Below are positions 9,720-18,343 of a DNA stretch of 64,000 nt, piece by piece. The notes under the pieces are model-generated. The model searched no databases, was not told the origin of the DNA, and was given only the letters and a program-made list of their open reading frames with translations. Positions within the stretch are counted from its first letter, which is position 1. Each line of letters opens with the position of its first letter. The stretch spans positions 928,431 through 992,430 of the forward strand of contig NZ_SNZC01000001.1 of assembly GCF_004363695.1 (NCBI RefSeq), given 5' to 3'. The stretch is from Flavobacterium cheniae (GTDB taxonomy: Bacteria > Bacteroidota > Bacteroidia > Flavobacteriales > Flavobacteriaceae). A program made the translations under genes and the position numbers.

Positions 9720-11315
9720 ATGCCAAACGACTGTATTACGTATCAAAATTCGGGATATTTTTCAAGATTAATTGTAGATTATTTAGACCAAAAGGCTGAA
9801 TTAAAGTCGTTATACAATCGGTTTCCAACATTAGAAAACTTTAAACTTCAAATTGAAGAAAAAAGCAAAAATTTTCCAATTGAGAACAGAGAAATTTTAG
9901 CTAATGCATTACTAAATCAATATCAAAAGTTCGAAATTTCTGAAGCAACTTCTAAAAATATTGAACTCTTAAAGAAATCAAATACGTATACTATTACAAC
10001 AGGTCATCAGCTAAATTTATTTACTGGTCCTTTATACTTTCTCTATAAAATTATTTCGGTTATTAATTTAACTAAAGAATTAAAGAATACTTATCCAGAA
10101 AACAATTTTGTTCCTATTTATTGGATGGCGACCGAAGATCACGATTTTGATGAAATCAATTACTTCAATTTCAAAGGCAATAAAGTTCAATGGAAAAAAG
10201 AGAGCAATGGACCTGTTGGTAGATTGAACAACTCTGGACTAGAAGAAGTATTTGAGAAATTTTCAAACGAATTAGGCTTAGGAAATAATGCGAATTGCGT
10301 TCGTGAACTTTTTAAAAAAACGTATTTAGAACATGATAATTTAGCCGATGCAACTCGCTATTTAGCAAATGAATTATTTAAAAATGAAGGCTTAGTTATC
10401 CTTGATGGAGACGATTCAGAACTAAAAAAACTATTTATTCCTTTCGCTAAAAACGAATTAATACATCAAACTTCATTTAAAAAAGTAAATGAAACGCTTC
10501 CGTTATTAAAAGAATATAATGTTCAGGTAAATCCGAGAGAAATTAATCTATTTTATATTCAGGATAATTTAAGAGAACGCATCGTTTTTGAAAACGGAAA
10601 TTACAAAATCAACAATACATTATTAACATTTTCAGAAAGTGAAATACTAACCGAACTAGAAAAAAATCCTGAAAATTTTAGTCCGAATGTAATTTTACGT
10701 CCGTTATACCAAGAGATTATTTTGCCAAACCTTTGCTATATAGGTGGTGGAGGTGAATTAGCATACTGGTTAGAGCTAAAATCAAATTTTGAAGCAAACA
10801 CTATTGCCTTTCCAATTTTATTGCTCAGAAACTCTGTATTAGTTGCTACAAAAAAACAGGTTAAAAAAATGGAAAGATTAAATCTTAATTGGGCAGATGT
10901 GTTCCAAAACCAGCAAATTTTAGTTAATGAAAAAACCAAAGCATTGTCCGATTTTACAATTGATTTCAGCGAACAAAAAGAATTTCTAAAAAATCAATTT
11001 AAAGCTTTATATGAAATTGCAAATAAAACCGATAAGTCATTTTTAGGAGCTGTAAAAGCACAAGAAGTAAAACAATTAAAAGGTCTTGATACTTTAGAAA
11101 AGAAACTTCTGAAAGCAGAAAAGAGAATTCATAAAGAAAGACTAGACCAAATTATTCAACTTCAAAATGAATTATTTCCAAATCAAACTTTACAAGAAAG
11201 AAAATCAAATTTCGCGGATTTCTACGACGAAGTAAATAATTTTGAAGCTTTTTTCTTACTTTTAAGCTCTCGTTTACAACCATTAAAGCAAAATTTCAAC
11301 ATTGTTATTATTTAA
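9720..11315 (+). CDS. bshC: Putative cysteine ligase BshC (bacillithiol biosynthesis)
   Basis: BshC is assigned the last step of bacillithiol synthesis, adding cysteine to glucosaminyl malate, in the cytoplasm. The 531-residue protein has the expected length and family signatures: TTGHQLNLFTGPLYFLYKI at about 93-111 and MATEDHDFDEI at about 136-146. A GGGGELAYWLELK segment follows near 340, and a coiled-coil region with many K and E lies near 440-490. The bshA and bshB genes are not in this window. A weak -7-like box (TATTTTAG at 9693-9700) precedes the ATG. Confidence 0.93.
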   Translation: MPNDCITYQNSGYFSRLIVDYLDQKAELKSLYNRFPTLENFKLQIEEKSKNFPIENREILANALLNQYQKFEISEATSKNIELLKKSNTYTITTGHQLNLFTGPLYFLYKIISVINLTKELKNTYPENNFVPIYWMATEDHDFDEINYFNFKGNKVQWKKESNGPVGRLNNSGLEEVFEKFSNELGLGNNANCVRELFKKTYLEHDNLADATRYLANELFKNEGLVILDGDDSELKKLFIPFAKNELIHQTSFKKVNETLPLLKEYNVQVNPREINLFYIQDNLRERIVFENGNYKINNTLLTFSESEILTELEKNPENFSPNVILRPLYQEIILPNLCYIGGGGELAYWLELKSNFEANTIAFPILLLRNSVLVATKKQVKKMERLNLNWADVFQNQQILVNEKTKALSDFTIDFSEQKEFLKNQFKALYEIANKTDKSFLGAVKAQEVKQLKGLDTLEKKLLKAEKRIHKERLDQIIQLQNELFPNQTLQERKSNFADFYDEVNNFEAFFLLLSSRLQPLKQNFNIVII

Positions 11316-11433
11316 AAATATCGACTAAAAACACTTTTATTCGATAAAAAACAATATATTTAATTTTTTAACATTAAATTGAGATAAAAATTCGTTTTTA
11401 TAACAATTTAATACATCAATGTTATATTATTAT

Positions 11434-11441
11434 TATATTTG
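11434..11441 (+). promoter_or_regulatory. -7 box of a Bacteroidota promoter
   Basis: TATATTTG fits TAnnTTTG exactly and lies 25 bases before the ATG at 11467. I see no clear TTG at the right distance upstream. Confidence 0.5.
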
Positions 11442-11466
11442 CACACCTAAATTAATAACAAAACTT

Positions 11467-12294
11467 ATGAAAAAAATTACATTTTATTCTACATTATTAA
11501 TTACCCTTTTATCATTATTTGCATTTAAAAACAGTCTTATTGACAGCAACTTAATCAGAATTCAAGGTGGAACTTTTAAAATGGGTTCAAAAGATTCTGA
11601 TGGATTAGCTGATGTTGATGAACAAAAAGAACATACCGTTAATCTTAATACATTTGAAATTAGCAAATTTGAAGTAACCGTTTGGGAATGGAAACAATTC
11701 ATCAAAGCTAATAAAATGAAAATGCCCGTTAAACCAACTTGGGGATGGCAAGATAATTACCCTATTAATGGAGTAACTTGGAACGAAGCGATTGCTTACT
11801 GTAACTGGTTAAGCAAAAAAGAAAAACTTCAACCAGTTTATTCTAAAAAAGGACCAAACTTTATTTGCAACTTCAAAGCAAATGGGTATAGATTACCAAC
11901 TGAGGCAGAATGGGAATTTGCTGCAAAAGGGGGTGCTTCATCAAAATCTTTCAAGTACAGTGGTAGTAATAATTTAGATGATATTGCTTGGCACAAAGGA
12001 AATAGCAAAGGAAGTCCTCATACTATTGGAACAAAATTACCTAATGAATTAGGATTACACGATATGAGTGGAAACGTATGGGAATGGTGTTGGGACTGGT
12101 ACAATAAAGATTTCTACAAACAAGAAAAAGGAGAAAACCCTAGAGGACCAGAAATGGGAGAAAGAAGAACCGTAAGAGGTGGTTCTTGGGATAGCCAACC
12201 AAATTATGTAAGACCTGCTAACAGAATTTCTACAGAACCAAATAAAACGCATGAATTTTATGGTTTTAGAGTAGCTAGAACAATTACAAAATAA
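11467..12294 (+). CDS. Exported formylglycine-generating-enzyme-like (SUMF1/FGE-sulfatase) domain protein
   Basis: This 275-residue protein has a signal peptide (MKKITFYSTLLITLLSLFAF) and one FGE-sulfatase domain. Signatures are RIQGGTFKMGS near the start, NGVTWNEAIAYCNWLS in the middle, GYRLPTEAEWEFAAKGG, the HDMSGNVWEWCWDWY stretch, and RGGSW with GFRVAR at the end. The active-site cysteine pair of true formylglycine-generating enzymes is absent after RGGSW, where the sequence continues DSQPNYVRPANR. A non-catalytic role is therefore more likely. Gliding lipoproteins GldJ and GldK share this fold, but this protein lacks a lipobox cysteine and is shorter. The start at 11467 places the signal peptide at the N-terminus. 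Confidence 0.85.
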   Translation: MKKITFYSTLLITLLSLFAFKNSLIDSNLIRIQGGTFKMGSKDSDGLADVDEQKEHTVNLNTFEISKFEVTVWEWKQFIKANKMKMPVKPTWGWQDNYPINGVTWNEAIAYCNWLSKKEKLQPVYSKKGPNFICNFKANGYRLPTEAEWEFAAKGGASSKSFKYSGSNNLDDIAWHKGNSKGSPHTIGTKLPNELGLHDMSGNVWEWCWDWYNKDFYKQEKGENPRGPEMGERRTVRGGSWDSQPNYVRPANRISTEPNKTHEFYGFRVARTITK

Positions 12295-12306
12295 TAAAAA
12301 ACAATA

Positions 12307-12336
12307 TTGCAAAACCTAATTAAAATGGTACCTTTG
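12307..12336 (+). promoter_or_regulatory. Bacteroidota-type promoter of ndk
   Basis: TTG at 12307-12309 and TACCTTTG at 12329-12336 are 19 bases apart, an exact fit to the consensus. The box ends 15 bases before the ndk ATG. Confidence 0.75.
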
Positions 12337-12351
12337 CAAAAAATTTAAAAA

Positions 12352-12771
12352 ATGGCAACAAACAGAACTTTTACAATGATTAAACCAGATGCTGTAGAAA
12401 ACGGACATATTGGTGGAATCTTAAACATGATTACAGAAGGTGGTTTCAAAATTGTTTCTTTGAAATTAACTCAATTAACTATTGCTGATGCACAAGCTTT
12501 TTATGCTGTTCACGCTGCAAGACCATTTTTTGGTGAATTAGTTGAATTTATGACAAGAGGTCCAATTGTAGCTGCTATCTTAGAAAAAGATAACGCAGTT
12601 GAGGATTTCAGAACTTTAATTGGAGCTACAAATCCTGCTGATGCAGCTGAAGGAACTATCCGTAAAAAATACGCTACTTCTATTGGTGAAAATGCAGTTC
12701 ACGGATCTGATTCTGATGAAAATGCAGCTATTGAAGGTGCTTTCCATTTTTCAGGAAGAGAGCAATTCTAA
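12352..12771 (+). CDS. ndk: Nucleoside diphosphate kinase
   Basis: Moves the terminal phosphate between nucleoside triphosphates and diphosphates through a phosphohistidine. The 139-residue protein has the family length, the N-terminal [10 protein letters not shown], and the active-site segment [12 protein letters not shown] with the catalytic histidine at about 117. The gene has its own consensus promoter and ends at a strong hairpin, so it is probably a single transcription unit. Confidence 0.97.
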   Translation: MATNRTFTMIKPDAVENGHIGGILNMITEGGFKIVSLKLTQLTIADAQAFYAVHAARPFFGELVEFMTRGPIVAAILEKDNAVEDFRTLIGATNPADAAEGTIRKKYATSIGENAVHGSDSDENAAIEGAFHFSGREQF

Positions 12772-12790
12772 TTCTAGAATTAATTATATA

Positions 12791-12828
12791 AAAAAATCCC
12801 GATTCAATGAATCGGGATTTTTTTTATC
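12791..12828. terminator. Bidirectional rho-independent terminator
   Basis: A perfect 15-base inverted repeat (12791-12805 against 12809-12823, core ATCCCGATTC) has a three-base loop, an A-run on the left and a T-run on the right. It sits between convergent genes and can serve both. Confidence 0.9.
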
Positions 12829-13120
12829 TAAGAACCAAATTCGTTACCAAATCTTTCCTTAATTCTTCATTTATCATTCTTATGATTTTATCTTTTCCGT
12901 AACTTAATTCCTCTCGCAAAACAGCAGAAGACAAAGCTACATAAAGGGTAGAACCTTTTAATTGAATTTCCGTTGTATAATTATTCACGCCATTTCCCAT
13001 TAAATTTTTCCAAGCATCACGAACATTAACCACATCCATACCAGCTTCCAACTTATTTTGAGAAATAAATTGTTTCAACACATCTCCTATCGGACTTTCT
13101 TCATTGAATCGCTTTGCCAT
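12824..13120 (-). CDS. DUF721 (DciA-like) protein
   Basis: This 98-residue protein fits the DUF721 family, which includes DciA, the ancestral loader/partner of the replicative helicase DnaB. It has the expected small alpha/beta layout: an N-terminal helix with PIGDVLKQFI, then VRDAWKNLMG, a beta segment LKGSTLYVALSSAVLREEL, and a closing helix. The start is three bases after the stop of the upstream lipoprotein gene, so the two are probably co-transcribed. A role in helicase loading is inferred from the family only. Confidence 0.8.
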   Translation of the reverse strand: MAKRFNEESPIGDVLKQFISQNKLEAGMDVVNVRDAWKNLMGNGVNNYTTEIQLKGSTLYVALSSAVLREELSYGKDKIIRMINEELRKDLVTNLVLR

Positions 13121-13123
13121 AAC

Positions 13124-13540
13124 TTACTTTACAGAAAATTTCACCGGTCTTTTATAATGATATTCTAAATCTTGCTCGTTTTTAACTACTAATTTATCTT
13201 TTGTCAACTCGATAATTTCTTCTTTCCAACTAGCATAAGTGGTTTTATACTGAATTGTAGCATCACCATCTTTAACAGCAATAACAATATCTTCCTGGAT
13301 ATCATTAGTTAAATAGGTCCCGTCTAATTGAGGCATTACTTTTTTTCTAAAACCTTTATTGCCATCTATTTTAAAAAAATCGATAGTTTCATTTACTTTA
13401 TATTCTTTCTTATCACCATCTGGAAGTTCTACTTTTTCAATTTCCCAATAGCCATTTAAATTCGAAATATCAGCATCCGTAATCTTCTGTTTACACGAAA
13501 GAACTGAGCCTAAAACAATTAAAAAAAGAATTTTCTTCAT
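13124..13540 (-). CDS. Lipocalin-like lipoprotein of unknown function
   Basis: The 138-residue protein starts with a lipoprotein signal peptide and lipobox ending at C16 (GSVLSC). After a short linker it has LNGYWEIEKVELPDG, a pattern seen in lipocalin-like flavobacterial lipoproteins, followed by alternating beta-strand-like segments. It is probably anchored in an outer or inner membrane, facing the periplasm or surface. It is first of two genes ahead of the DciA-like gene. I cannot name a ligand or pathway. Confidence 0.75.
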   Translation of the reverse strand: MKKILFLIVLGSVLSCKQKITDADISNLNGYWEIEKVELPDGDKKEYKVNETIDFFKIDGNKGFRKKVMPQLDGTYLTNDIQEDIVIAVKDGDATIQYKTTYASWKEEIIELTKDKLVVKNEQDLEYHYKRPVKFSVK

Positions 13541-13648
13541 ACTATATTTACCAAATTAGACTATAAAATTACAATTAAAAATCATTCGAATTAAACTATT
13601 CTGTATTTTTATTGTCTAACTTGTATAAGTTCTAAAATTAATTTAGCT

Positions 13649-14710
13649 ATGAAAAAAATATCACTACTTTTTATCCTTATTACTTCATTATGGAGTTGTA
13701 ATTCAGATGATGGAAATTCATCTAACGAAGAAGCTATGTATTTTCCTCCTATTGGTTCTTCTACATGGGAAACCAAAACAATAGCATCACTTGGATGGAA
13801 TGAAACTCAAGTACAACCTTTATTAGATTATTTAGAGTTAAAAAACACTAAAGGTTTTATTATTCTTCATAATGGAAAAATTGTAATGGAAAACTATTTT
13901 AATGGTCACAGTGCTACTGACACCTGGTACTGGGCAAGTGCAGGAAAAACATTAACCGCAACCGTTACTGGTATAGCTGAACAAGAAGGATATTTAAACA
14001 TCAATAATAAAGTTTCGGATTATCTTGGAACAGGCTGGACAAGTGCTCCGATTTCTAAAGAAAATCTAATTACCAACAAACATCTTTTAACGATGTCATC
14101 GGGATTAAATGATGCCTTAGGAGATGATGTTTCTCCTGCTAATTTACAATACGTAGCTGATGCTGGAACACGTTGGGCATATCATAACGTATATGTCAAA
14201 TTACAAGATGTAGTCGCTGCATCTACTGGACAAACTTGGACAAACTATTTCAATACTAAATTAAGAGATAGAATAGGAATGACGGGGTTTTGGTTTCAAA
14301 GCGGTGAAAATAGAGTTTACAGAAGTAACACAAGAAGTATGGCAAGATTTGGGTTATTAGCTTTGAATTTAGGAAATTGGAATGGCAATCAAATTATTAA
14401 TAATTCTTACTTCAGAAATTCAACTTCGACATCTCAAAATTTAAATTTGGCTTATGGATATATGTGGTGGTTAAATGGGAAAAGTAGTTATCGATTACCC
14501 CAAACTCAATTTCAATTTAATGGAACTTTAATACCTAACGCTCCGAATGACATGTATTGTGCTTTAGGTAAAGATGATCAAAAAATATATGTTGTGCCAA
14601 GTAAAAAATTAGTTATTATTCGAATGGGTGATGCTGCCGATGGGACAAATTTTGCACTTTCTGACTTTGACAACGAACTTTGGCAAAAAATAAATGCTGT
14701 CATTAATTAA
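13649..14710 (+). CDS. Serine hydrolase lipoprotein (beta-lactamase class C / penicillin-binding fold)
   Basis: A 353-residue predicted lipoprotein with lipobox cysteine C17 (SLWSC). The catalytic SxxK motif is SAGK at residues 97-100, and a YxN-type motif YHN is at 178-180. The fold family includes class C beta-lactamases, D-aminopeptidases, esterases and EstB-like enzymes, and sequence alone does not decide between them. Substrate is therefore unknown. The gene is alone and ends in a hairpin that overlaps its stop codon. It runs opposite to the lipoprotein gene upstream, with a 108-base gap. Confidence 0.87.
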   Translation: MKKISLLFILITSLWSCNSDDGNSSNEEAMYFPPIGSSTWETKTIASLGWNETQVQPLLDYLELKNTKGFIILHNGKIVMENYFNGHSATDTWYWASAGKTLTATVTGIAEQEGYLNINNKVSDYLGTGWTSAPISKENLITNKHLLTMSSGLNDALGDDVSPANLQYVADAGTRWAYHNVYVKLQDVVAASTGQTWTNYFNTKLRDRIGMTGFWFQSGENRVYRSNTRSMARFGLLALNLGNWNGNQIINNSYFRNSTSTSQNLNLAYGYMWWLNGKSSYRLPQTQFQFNGTLIPNAPNDMYCALGKDDQKIYVVPSKKLVIIRMGDAADGTNFALSDFDNELWQKINAVIN

Positions 14711-14732
14711 CAGCATTTATTTTTTATTTTTT
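14692..14732 (+). terminator. Rho-independent terminator overlapping a stop codon
   Basis: Nine-base arms (AAATGCTGT at 14692-14700, ACAGCATTT at 14710-14718) enclose the TAA stop and are followed by a T-rich run. It ends the serine hydrolase gene. Confidence 0.8.
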
Positions 14733-14906
14733 TGCTTTCTTCTTACCGCTTGTAAACTTAATCAGTAAGTACATAAATATGGCAAAAGAAGCCAATCTTA
14801 ATGTTAGAAATACAAAATCATAATCACTAAATGGAATGGCAACTAAAGCCATTACAACAGCCGCTAAAAATAACTGAACTGTTCTATATTTTAAAAGTTC
14901 TTTCAC
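14724..14906 (-). CDS. Small two-segment membrane protein
   Basis: A 60-residue protein with two hydrophobic segments (about 10-24 and 30-48) and a very basic tail, SGKKKAKK. It begins 10 bases after the ftsY stop on the same strand and is probably translated from the same message. A basic C-terminus after a membrane hairpin is compatible with an inner-membrane protein with both ends inside. I do not recognise a named family. The location next to ftsY hints at a membrane-insertion context but does not prove it. Confidence 0.65.
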   Translation of the reverse strand: MKELLKYRTVQLFLAAVVMALVAIPFSDYDFVFLTLRLASFAIFMYLLIKFTSGKKKAKK

Positions 14907-14916
14907 AGTTTAAATC

Positions 14917-15897
14917 TTATTTAAAAAACGAATCCACAAATTCATATTTATTAAACACTTGTAAATCTTCGATTCCTTCCCCTACTCCAATATATTTTAC
15001 AGGGATTTGAAATTGGTCAGAAATTCCAATTACAACTCCTCCTTTTGCTGTTCCGTCTAATTTTGTAACCGCTAAACAAGAAACTTCTGTAGCTGCTGTA
15101 AATTGTTTTGCTTGTTCAAAAGCATTTTGACCAGTAGAACCATCTAAAACCAAAAGTACATCATTTGGTGTATTTTCTACCACTTTTTGCATTACTTTTT
15201 TCACTTTAGAAAGTTCGTTCATTAAACCAACTTTATTGTGTAAACGACCCGCAGTATCGATAATTACAACATCAGCATTTTGAGCTACTGCACTCTGTAA
15301 TGTATCAAAAGCTACCGATGCAGGATCACTTCCCATTTGTTGTTTTACGATTGGCACACCTACTCTATCTGCCCAAATTTGCAATTGATCAATAGCAGCT
15401 GCTCTAAACGTATCCGCAGCTCCTAAAACAACGTTATAACCTGCTTTCTTAAACTGGTAAGCTAATTTACCGATAGTAGTTGTCTTACCAACACCATTAA
15501 CACCAACTACCATAATAACATAAGGCTTTGTGTTAGCTGGAATTTCAAACTGAGTTGCTTCACCTGAATTGGTTTCCGATAATAAACCAGCAATTTCTTC
15601 ACGAAGAATGCTATTTAATTCGTCAGTTCCTAAATATTTATCTTTTGAAACACGCTCTTCTATACGTTCAATAATCTTTAATGTAGTATTAACACCAACA
15701 TCTGAAGATACTAAAATTTCTTCTAAATTATCCAATACTTCAGCATCCACTTTCGATTTTCCAGCAACAGCTTTAGTAAGCTTAGAAAAAAACGACGTTT
15801 TCGATTTCTCTAAACCTTTATCTAAAGTTTGCTTCTCTTGCTCGTTTAATACGGGCTCTTTCTTTTCCGAAGAGAATATTTTTTTAAAAAAACTCAT
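14917..15897 (-). CDS. ftsY: Signal recognition particle receptor FtsY
   Basis: SRP receptor GTPase that brings ribosomes making membrane proteins to the Sec translocon. The 326-residue protein has a short charged N-terminal region, an N domain (about 30-115) and the G domain. Motifs are GVNGVGKTT at 132-140, DTAGR at 214-218 and TKLDGTAKGG near 278. The acidic A domain of E. coli FtsY is missing, as in many bacteria. The gene follows rpmB, rpmG and a DUF4295 gene on the same strand but is separated from them by a terminator. A consensus promoter is nested beside that terminator. Confidence 0.97.
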   Translation of the reverse strand: MSFFKKIFSSEKKEPVLNEQEKQTLDKGLEKSKTSFFSKLTKAVAGKSKVDAEVLDNLEEILVSSDVGVNTTLKIIERIEERVSKDKYLGTDELNSILREEIAGLLSETNSGEATQFEIPANTKPYVIMVVGVNGVGKTTTIGKLAYQFKKAGYNVVLGAADTFRAAAIDQLQIWADRVGVPIVKQQMGSDPASVAFDTLQSAVAQNADVVIIDTAGRLHNKVGLMNELSKVKKVMQKVVENTPNDVLLVLDGSTGQNAFEQAKQFTAATEVSCLAVTKLDGTAKGGVVIGISDQFQIPVKYIGVGEGIEDLQVFNKYEFVDSFFK

Positions 15898-15955
15898 ACT
15901 AAATAGGGTTTAAGCTTTTACTGATTTTGTATTTACTGCAAAATCAATTATCTGA

Positions 15956-15985
15956 CAAATGTAAAAATAAAAAAGCTACTTTCAA
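15956..15985 (-). promoter_or_regulatory. Promoter of ftsY nested in the upstream terminator
   Basis: On the minus strand TTG (plus-strand CAA at 15983-15985) lies in the loop of the terminator hairpin. TACATTTG (plus-strand 15956-15963) lies just after its T-run. Spacing is exactly 19 bases, the ideal for this promoter class. Confidence 0.7.
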
Positions 15986-15998
15986 ACGAAAGTAGCTT
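15964..15998 (-). terminator. Rho-independent terminator of the L28-L33-DUF4295 operon
   Basis: Ten-base perfect arms (15973-15982 and 15989-15998, core AGCTACTTT) have a six-base loop, followed on the minus strand by a T-rich run. It lies 23 bases beyond the DUF4295 stop. Confidence 0.85.
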
Positions 15999-16020
15999 AT
16001 CTATATAATTGTTTTATGAA

Positions 16021-16173
16021 TTATTTCTTTTTCAAGAATTCATCAACTAATTCAGGAGCCATCACAGATTCAACGAATGTGTAAGCGCCAGTTTTTGGAG
16101 ATTTAACCATTTTAATAGCTTTGGTTAATCTTTTAGAAGCTGTTTGTAAAGTTGCTACGGTTTTCTTTGCCAT
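16021..16173 (-). CDS. DUF4295 small basic protein next to ribosomal protein genes
   Basis: A 50-residue basic protein beginning MAKKTVATLQ and ending DEFLKKK. It belongs to the DUF4295 family, a Bacteroidota-specific small protein that typically sits beside L33. It starts 8 bases after the rpmG stop and ends before a strong hairpin. The location and charge suggest a ribosome-associated protein; that is inference. Confidence 0.85.
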   Translation of the reverse strand: MAKKTVATLQTASKRLTKAIKMVKSPKTGAYTFVESVMAPELVDEFLKKK

Positions 16174-16181
16174 GACTTATC

Positions 16182-16364
16182 TTATTTAATTTCTTTATGT
16201 ACAGTTACTCTTTTCAAGATTGGATTAAATTTTTTAATCTCTAATCTATCTGGAGTGTTTTTTTTGTTTTTCGTAGTAATGTAACGAGACGTTCCTGGAA
16301 CTCCAGAAGTTTTGTGCTCAGTACATTCTAAAATAACTTGGATTCTATTACCTTTCTTTGCCAT
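16182..16364 (-). CDS. rpmG: 50S ribosomal protein L33
   Basis: The 60-residue protein has the L33 pattern: [18 protein letters not shown], then [20 protein letters not shown] and a closing TVHKEIK. The zinc-ligand cysteine pairs of the C+ form are absent, since only one cysteine is present, so this is a C- (zinc-independent) type. It lies between rpmB and the DUF4295 gene in one leftward operon. Confidence 0.95.
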
Positions 16365-16385
16365 TTTGATATATATTATTGCGGA

Positions 16386-16628
16386 TTATACAGATTTTAC
16401 AAATCCGTTTGCTTTTGCATTTTTCAATACAGCAGCAATTCCATTTTTATTAATAGTTTTTAATGCAGCAGTTGAAATTTTCAACGTTACCCATCTATCT
16501 TCTTCAGGAATGTAAAAACGTTTTTTTACTAAGTTAACAGAGAATTTTCTCTTCGTTTTGTTCATAGCGTGAGAAACATTGTTCCCTACCATTGCTCTTT
16601 TACCTGTAAGTTCACAAACTCTTGACAT
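16386..16628 (-). CDS. rpmB: 50S ribosomal protein L28
   Basis: The 80-residue protein has the L28 signature MSRVCELTGKRAMVGNNVSHAMNKTKRKF at its N-terminus (shown in part by CELTGKR and NNVSHA) and the family's basic C-terminal half. It is first in the leftward rpmB-rpmG-DUF4295 operon, which is a standard arrangement in this phylum. Confidence 0.96.
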   Translation of the reverse strand: MSRVCELTGKRAMVGNNVSHAMNKTKRKFSVNLVKKRFYIPEEDRWVTLKISTAALKTINKNGIAAVLKNAKANGFVKSV

Positions 16629-16666
16629 TATTATTCAGCTTTATTTCGTTATCTAAAATCAGGGTG

Positions 16667-16697
16667 CAAAGAAACAAAATCGATTTCATATACACAA
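16667..16697 (-). promoter_or_regulatory. Probable promoter of the rpmB operon
   Basis: On the minus strand TTG (16695-16697) and TTTCTTTG (16667-16674) are 20 bases apart, about 40 bases before the rpmB start. The -7 box has one mismatch to TAnnTTTG. Confidence 0.45.
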
Positions 16698-16707
16698 CTA
16701 TCTTTTG

Positions 16708-17955
16708 TTATTTTTTTAAAATTTCTTTATAAATTAATTCTAATGCTTTACTAACCGCCCTGTCAATAACCTTTTCACGGGGTTGTCCAAAATTAAATTC
16801 TTCCACAAAAACCCCATTTGGAGTAGCAATAGCAATGAAAACCGTTCCTAATTCTGACGCTTCATCTCCTTTTGTTGGGCCAGCATTTCCTGTAGTGGCA
16901 ATTGCAAAATCAGAATTCATTATTTTTTGCACTGATTTTGCCATTTCAGTAGCAACTTCTGTACTTACAACTCCATATTTAACAACAGCCTCATTAGCAA
17001 TCCCTAACACATTTATTTTAGTCTGAGTAGCATAACTTACGACACTTCCCTTAAAATAATTTGATGCCCCTGGAACCGCGGATAAAGTTGCCGCTATTTT
17101 TCCACCCGTACAACTTTCCGCTGTTGAAATTGTTATCTTTTTTTCAGTCAATAACCTTCCTAAAACTACCTCAATAGGTTCATCTTCGTTATACCCTACA
17201 ATTATATCATGAATTAACAAATCGAGCTTTTCAACTTGCTGTTTTATTTCATTTTTCAGCAATTCTTCATTTGTTCCTCTTGCTGTTAATCGCAAACGAA
17301 CTTTCCCTGGACTTGGTAAATACGCTAATTTGATAAAATCAGGTAAATTATCTTCCCATTCTTCAATTTGTTCAGCAATCATGCTCTCTCCACGACCATA
17401 AGTCATAATGGTTTGATGCACAATATAAGGACGTTCAAATTTTTTAACTAAATTTGGAATCACTTCATTATCAACCAAATATTTCATTTCATAAGGAACG
17501 CCTGGCAACGAAATAAAAACCGTATTTTCTTTCTCCACCCACATTCCTGGCGCTGTTCCGGCTTGATTAAAAAGCACTTTTGCTTTTGTAGGAACTAACG
17601 CTTGTTCTCTATTAATTTGTGTGATTGGACGTTTATAAATCCCTTCAATAATAGATTTTACATGCAACAAAACGGCTTCATTTTCCACTAAAGTATCTTC
17701 AAAATAGTCGCAAAAAGTTTTCTTAGTAATATCGTCTTTTGTTGGACCTAATCCACCAGTTACGATAACTACATTCACTTTATTTTGAAGCGAATTAAAC
17801 GTGTCTAAAATATGTTGTTTGTCATCTGAAATCGACAACATTTCATGCGTTGCAATTCCGATTTTATCAAGAGCTTTGGCAATATAAGAAGAATTCGTAT
17901 CGACAATTTGGCCAATAAGAATTTCATCGCCAATGGTTACTATAGCAGCTTTCAT
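16708..17955 (-). CDS. cinA: CinA family protein (competence/damage-inducible; nicotinamide-nucleotide amidase type)
   Basis: The 415-residue protein has the two CinA domains. The N-terminal molybdopterin-binding-like domain (about 1-170) begins [22 protein letters not shown] and contains [11 protein letters not shown]. The C-terminal domain (about 250-415) has the amidase motif TAESCTGG and a later [12 protein letters not shown]. The C-terminal domain deamidates nicotinamide mononucleotide in pyridine nucleotide recycling in characterised members. A DNA-uptake role is only historical for this name. The gene stands between rpmB and an Hpt gene, all leftward. Confidence 0.92.
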   Translation of the reverse strand: MKAAIVTIGDEILIGQIVDTNSSYIAKALDKIGIATHEMLSISDDKQHILDTFNSLQNKVNVVIVTGGLGPTKDDITKKTFCDYFEDTLVENEAVLLHVKSIIEGIYKRPITQINREQALVPTKAKVLFNQAGTAPGMWVEKENTVFISLPGVPYEMKYLVDNEVIPNLVKKFERPYIVHQTIMTYGRGESMIAEQIEEWEDNLPDFIKLAYLPSPGKVRLRLTARGTNEELLKNEIKQQVEKLDLLIHDIIVGYNEDEPIEVVLGRLLTEKKITISTAESCTGGKIAATLSAVPGASNYFKGSVVSYATQTKINVLGIANEAVVKYGVVSTEVATEMAKSVQKIMNSDFAIATTGNAGPTKGDEASELGTVFIAIATPNGVFVEEFNFGQPREKVIDRAVSKALELIYKEILKK

Positions 17956-17996
17956 TTTGAATATTTAATAGATTGGGGAATTTAAAAAACAGAATG

Positions 17997-18341
17997 TTAC
18001 AACTTGAAATCTTTTTTTATTTCTTTTACTGCTAAATCAATTCTACTTTTTAACGATTTGAATACTTCTTTAATTTCTTTTCTTTTACCTTCGGCTTTTG
18101 CCCAAGTCATGATTTGAATGTTCTCTTCATAAGCTAAGTCCATTCCTAATAAATCTAAAGTCGGCTTTATTTTATGGCAAGAAGCATAAGTTCTAGTATA
18201 GTCTTTTTCTTCGATAGCTACTTTGATGGATTTTATTTCCGCCGGAACCTCTTCAAAAAATAAGGTTACGATTTGCAATGCAAATTCAATATCGTTTTCA
18301 GAAATTTCATAAACCTTCGCTAAATTGTATTGTAATGCCAT
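17997..18341 (-). CDS. Histidine phosphotransfer (Hpt) domain protein
   Basis: A 114-residue all-helical protein with the Hpt phosphorylation motif around H56 (SCHKIKPTLDLLG). Such stand-alone Hpt proteins accept a phosphate from hybrid kinases and pass it to response regulators. The partner is unknown; the hybrid kinase at 47513-49699 in this window is one possible donor, but that is speculation. It starts two bases after the stop of the FAH-family gene, so the two are probably on one message despite their different roles. Confidence 0.8.
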   Translation of the reverse strand: MALQYNLAKVYEISENDIEFALQIVTLFFEEVPAEIKSIKVAIEEKDYTRTYASCHKIKPTLDLLGMDLAYEENIQIMTWAKAEGKRKEIKEVFKSLKSRIDLAVKEIKKDFKL

Positions 18342-18343
18342 AA

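Noticed and set aside
11316..11466. Terminator after bshC
   Set aside because: The only hairpin (TATCGA with TCGATA) is short with a long loop and no good T-run; too weak to list.
11467..12294. A true sulfatase-activating formylglycine-generating enzyme
   Set aside because: The catalytic cysteine pair is missing and no sulfatase gene is in the window.
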